Source: Nitrospiraceae bacterium
Lineage (GTDB): Bacteria; Nitrospirota; Nitrospiria; Nitrospirales; UBA8639
Direction of reading: 5' to 3'
Length of the DNA: 64,000 nt
Assembly: GCA_020632595.1 (NCBI GenBank)
Contig: JACKFF010000011.1
Coordinates: 62,001-126,000 of the forward strand
Below, piece after piece: positions 61,413 through 64,000 of this stretch. Below the pieces are notes generated by a model. The model did not search any database. It was not told the origin of the DNA and saw only the letters and a list, made by a program, of their open reading frames with translations. Made by a program: the position numbers and the translations under genes. How positions within the stretch are numbered: the stretch's first letter is position 1; the number at the start of each line of letters is the position of its first letter.

Positions 61413-62039
61413 ATGAGTAAAAAAATGTGGTTACTCCCAACCCTAGGTGCAATGCTCTTGTCACTATTCAGCTGTGCAAGTGATCGAAACAGCAAGAAGG
61501 CCGCGCTTGAACTGGTCACGCAATGCGACAGTTGTCATCGTATTGACTCAAAAATTTCTTCCATTGCCCCTTCCTTGGATGGCATGCCGGAAAGTTATCT
61601 TGTGGAGCAGTTAGAAAACTTCAGACAATCCAGGCGCGGAACTGATCCGACTGATGCGGTGACCCGTGAAATGAGCCAGCAGGCCAAGGCTTTAAATGAT
61701 GAACAAGTATCCCTGATTGGCGATTATTATTCCGGGCGTCCACGTCAACACTCAAATGAGCCGGTAACCGGGGATTTGGAAAACGGAAAACAATTATACA
61801 AGGAACAATGTGAAGGCTGCCACTCCAGCATGTTGGGCCGTTACTTCACCAAAAGTCCACGGATCACGCATCTGAGAGGACCCTATCTCCTCGCCCAGCT
61901 CAATCAGTTTTCCAAGGGGAGTAGACTGGTGATGGCCGACAGCAAGCATAAAGAAAAAATGGTGGCTGTGGCTAAAAAATTAAGCGATAGAGAACAGTCG
62001 AATATCGTCGCGTTCATGAAAGAACATTACACAGATTAA
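61413..62039 (+). CDS. Dihaem cytochrome c (c4-like) lipoprotein
   Basis: This 208-residue protein has a lipoprotein-like signal (LLSLFSCASDRN). It carries two CxxCH haem sites, QCDSCHRID and QCEGCHSSM, each in a small cytochrome domain with helices ending LNDEQVSLIGDYYSG and LSDREQSNIVAFMKEHY. The arrangement resembles cytochrome c4 (about 200 residues). ATG 61413 has the better ribosome-binding site (GGAAGG) compared with 61389. It may feed electrons to or from the iron enzyme, but that is inference. Confidence 0.88.
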   Translation: MSKKMWLLPTLGAMLLSLFSCASDRNSKKAALELVTQCDSCHRIDSKISSIAPSLDGMPESYLVEQLENFRQSRRGTDPTDAVTREMSQQAKALNDEQVSLIGDYYSGRPRQHSNEPVTGDLENGKQLYKEQCEGCHSSMLGRYFTKSPRITHLRGPYLLAQLNQFSKGSRLVMADSKHKEKMVAVAKKLSDREQSNIVAFMKEHYTD

Positions 62040-62357
62040 ATGCCATTTTCCATGAACTATTTCCGAACCTATCAGGTCTGGTCATCGTGAGCATGCGCAG
62101 CGTATTTCATGCAGGACTATTCTGTGCCAACCGTCAGGATTTTCTGCCTTTCTTAAATCTGCACACCGGCGGGATAATAAATTCGAAGCCTTTCATCAGA
62201 TGCAATTGATCCACAGGGGTGAATTTTGATTCTTCTTTCATGACCCGCTCCGGGTTTCTTCTGTAGGCTAATGGCCTATGGCATGAGATAGATGGTTTTT
62301 CTCATTCCTGTTTTGCCTTGACGTATTTTTCTTTGGGGTTGGCCGGATTTTATTGAC
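62040..62357. other. Intergenic region
   Basis: No gene seen in these 318 bp between the cytochrome and the methyltransferase-like gene. Confidence 0.4.
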
Positions 62358-62993
62358 GTGCGTATGCCGCATTTCTTGGTAAACGGGTATATGGAGTTGT
62401 TTTTTAAGATTGTCTTGTTCGGGTATTTCGTTCTTTTTTTGTTTATGGCTTTACTTTGGCGCAGCTATGTCATTTTCGCACAAACAGGGATCAATGCCCT
62501 GACGCAATCCAACCAGCATTCCTTTCTCAAGTTTCTGGCAATCGTGTTTAAGATCCATTTACTCATGGTATTGGGTTTAGTGATAGATTATGTATTCGAA
62601 TTTAATGTGCTAACCGGGAACCGGTTTAGCTTTTTCCTTCCTATCCGTTTCACAGCCTCGATAGGTAGTCTTTTTCTCATTACGGGTTTCATGATAATCG
62701 TGACAGCACAGAATCAAATGAAAACGTCTTGGCGCATTGAAATAGATACGAGAAATCCAACTCCTTTAATCGAAACAGGATTATTTCACTATTCGCGTAA
62801 CCCCATATTCCTTGCTCTGAGACTCAACTATTTTGCGATGTTCCTCATTGTTCCATGTCCGTATTCCCTCTTAACGTTTTTGATTGGCGACTGTGCTTTT
62901 CAAGCACAGGTTAGACAGGAAGAACAACACCTCAGCAAAACCCATGGAGCGGTGTATAGGAAATATTGCTCCCGGGTTCCGCGATGGTTGTAA
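62358..62993 (+). CDS. Isoprenylcysteine carboxyl methyltransferase-like membrane protein
   Basis: This 211-residue protein has four to five transmembrane helices and the C-terminal signature of the ICMT/phospholipid methyltransferase family: TGLFHYSRNPIFLALRLNY, then EEQHLSKTHGAVYRKYCSRVPRWL. There the Arg-Asn-Pro and Glu-Glu/Tyr-x-x-Tyr-like elements bind SAM. The substrate in bacteria is not known. It starts at GTG 62358, with alternative ATG at 62364. It ends 50 bp before the second promoter repeat. Confidence 0.82.
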   Translation: MRMPHFLVNGYMELFFKIVLFGYFVLFLFMALLWRSYVIFAQTGINALTQSNQHSFLKFLAIVFKIHLLMVLGLVIDYVFEFNVLTGNRFSFFLPIRFTASIGSLFLITGFMIIVTAQNQMKTSWRIEIDTRNPTPLIETGLFHYSRNPIFLALRLNYFAMFLIVPCPYSLLTFLIGDCAFQAQVRQEEQHLSKTHGAVYRKYCSRVPRWL

Positions 62994-63123
62994 AAAGAAA
63001 AGAGAAAAATTAAGAGGAGACCACAGGGGAACAGATCAACTGACGCAGTTTCCTGCAGTGCACAATCAAACAACAACCTCCAGTGAGCACGGTGGAAGAA
63101 CCTCACCCTCTCCGTTCAAATTA

Positions 63124-63139
63124 TTTGATTCCCATCAAA
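63124..63139 (+). promoter_or_regulatory. Candidate enhancer site 2 for the sigma-54 promoter
   Basis: The identical inverted repeat TTTGAT-tccc-ATCAAA, 97 bp upstream of the second -24 element. Confidence 0.6.
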
Positions 63140-63235
63140 ATCCTTTTCCTGCCCGTCGTCCTTTCAATCGGCTATCAAATCCCTCCCCGGCCTTAACTCT
63201 TTGAAATGGCGGGCCTTCTTGGGGTGAATCCCCCC

Positions 63236-63251
63236 TGGCACAGTTCATGCT
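63236..63251 (+). promoter_or_regulatory. Sigma-54 promoter 2
   Basis: TGGCAC (63236-63241), AGTTC, ATGC (63247-63250): correct -24/-12 spacing. It lies about 115 bp upstream of the thermostable-hemolysin-family gene. Confidence 0.82.
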
Positions 63252-63366
63252 GAATTCATGAAATGAAACGAAACGGGTTTTCTGAACCTGCTCCATCAAA
63301 AACCAGGCCGGTGTCGTGATACAGATCCTGCAATCGCTTATCAACAAGGGAAATGAGGGAGAACCT

Positions 63367-64000
63367 ATGAACCGGTATGACCAAACCACAGGACGTTGGG
63401 CCGAATCCTGCACCGCCCTGTTCCCCTTAAACGACCCCTGTTCAAAAAGGACCAGCCTGCATCTCTATTTTCGGACTTCTCAAGGGAGACAGTCGGTGGA
63501 AAACCTTATTGCCTCCGGGTATCACAAAAAATTCGGGGCACGAATTGCCGATTTCATGCCAATTCTCTTAAGCCTCCAAACTCTGGATCGTATAGCAGCC
63601 GTTGTGGGCATCCGGTCGGCGGCCGAGTCCGCCCTGTTTCTTGAAGCATACTTGGACGGCCCATTACTCCAAACACTCACCCGTTGCGGATTCCCCGACG
63701 TTTCCCGGACAGAGGTTGTCGAAATTGGCAATTTGGTCTCTACCCGCAGTGGCAGTAGCTTCCTGCTGTTTCTGGTGTTAACAAAAATGCTATTCATCTC
63801 CGATTATAAAATCGCGGTCTTTACCGCAACCAGCGAAGTGGCCAACCTGCTGACCAAACTCCAATTGCCCATCTCGCCCATATGCAAAGCCGAACACAGC
63901 CGCCTCACTCCTTCCCTCACGAACAAACCCCAAGCGGACTGGGGAAATTACTACGCCGCCAATCCCTGGGTATTTGCCATCGATGGTCGTCTCGCGATTA
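63367..64000 (+). CDS. Thermostable hemolysin family protein (partial)
   Basis: The open frame of 211 codons starts at ATG 63367 after AGGGAGAA and runs off the right edge. The protein resembles the thermostable hemolysin family (PF12261, named after Vibrio delta-VPH): YHKKFGARIADFMPILLSL, AVVGIRSAAESALFLEAYLD, VEIGNLVSTRSGSSFLLFLV and FTATSEVANLLTKLQLP. The fold looks GNAT-like. Function as a hemolysin is doubtful in an environmental bacterium. In other bacteria it precedes an acyl-CoA-ligase, a haem-oxygenase-like enzyme and an SDR, matching the partly decayed set at 58.2-60.2 kb. Confidence 0.85.
   Translation, partial: MNRYDQTTGRWAESCTALFPLNDPCSKRTSLHLYFRTSQGRQSVENLIASGYHKKFGARIADFMPILLSLQTLDRIAAVVGIRSAAESALFLEAYLDGPLLQTLTRCGFPDVSRTEVVEIGNLVSTRSGSSFLLFLVLTKMLFISDYKIAVFTATSEVANLLTKLQLPISPICKAEHSRLTPSLTNKPQADWGNYYAANPWVFAIDGRLAI

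Larger units (their letters stand above)
63040..63266 (+). repeat. Direct repeat, copy 2: decayed NtrC 3' end plus sigma-54 promoter region
   Basis: It duplicates 58030-58262. Codons for the final part of the NtrC-like protein (K-Q-Q-P-P-V-S-T) remain readable although no gene is attached, which shows its origin by duplication. Small indels and mismatches are scattered. Confidence 0.85.

Overview
The window looks like a chromosomal segment of a Gram-negative, Nitrospira-like bacterium (Nitrospirota). This is inferred from a reductive-TCA style block: a short citrate synthase, FrdA, FrdB and an HdrB-like CCG protein that replaces the usual membrane anchors. Outer-membrane barrels, TolC, c-type cytochromes and dense c-di-GMP signalling fit the same picture. 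No rRNA, tRNA, CRISPR array or intact insertion sequence was seen.

Layout. 1-12.9 kb holds mostly housekeeping or unlinked genes: a partial putative BrxC/BrxD-type ATPase, a DUF6499-like protein, a pseudouridine synthase, glnS, a degenerate DUF4268-like protein, a lipoprotein, an outer-membrane barrel, a cytochrome c, a YheT-like hydrolase, a DUF3422 membrane protein, an HDOD protein and a TIGR04255-type pseudogene with two in-frame stops.

12.9-43.9 kb is the most distinctive part. Two giant LEPR-XLL/DUF4347 surface proteins (one split by a frameshift in a nine-base homopolymer) each overlap by 4 bp a downstream membrane sensor. The sensors share their N-terminal half but end in different outputs: a GGDEF cyclase and a hybrid histidine kinase. 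Between the two cassettes lies an operon of TolC, HlyD, GAF-TM-HlyD and M50 protease-HlyD, with no ABC ATPase. A MinD/ParA-like ATPase and an AbrB/PIN toxin-antitoxin pair sit beside it. The 3' end of the M50-HlyD gene is duplicated across the toxin-antitoxin pair, and the extra copy is fused in frame to a LEPR motif. A REC-GGDEF-EAL protein and an EAL-HDOD protein complete a c-di-GMP island. My reading is an adhesin display-and-sense system in which large surface proteins are exported by the TolC/HlyD/M50 apparatus and report to c-di-GMP and phosphorelay outputs.

44-55 kb holds lipA, small periplasmic proteins, the citrate synthase-fumarate reductase cluster, a DUF2891 protein, a SET-domain protein and a TPR protein.

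55.3-64 kb holds an NtrB/NtrC-like pair, then an operon with a sigma-54 promoter: an acyl-CoA-ligase remnant, a haem-oxygenase-like iron enzyme, an SDR, a TPR protein, a cytochrome c and a methyltransferase-like membrane protein. A second copy of the promoter region, still carrying a decayed 3' end of the NtrC-like gene, precedes a thermostable-hemolysin-family gene that runs off the window. This suggests tandem duplication and partial decay of one operon.
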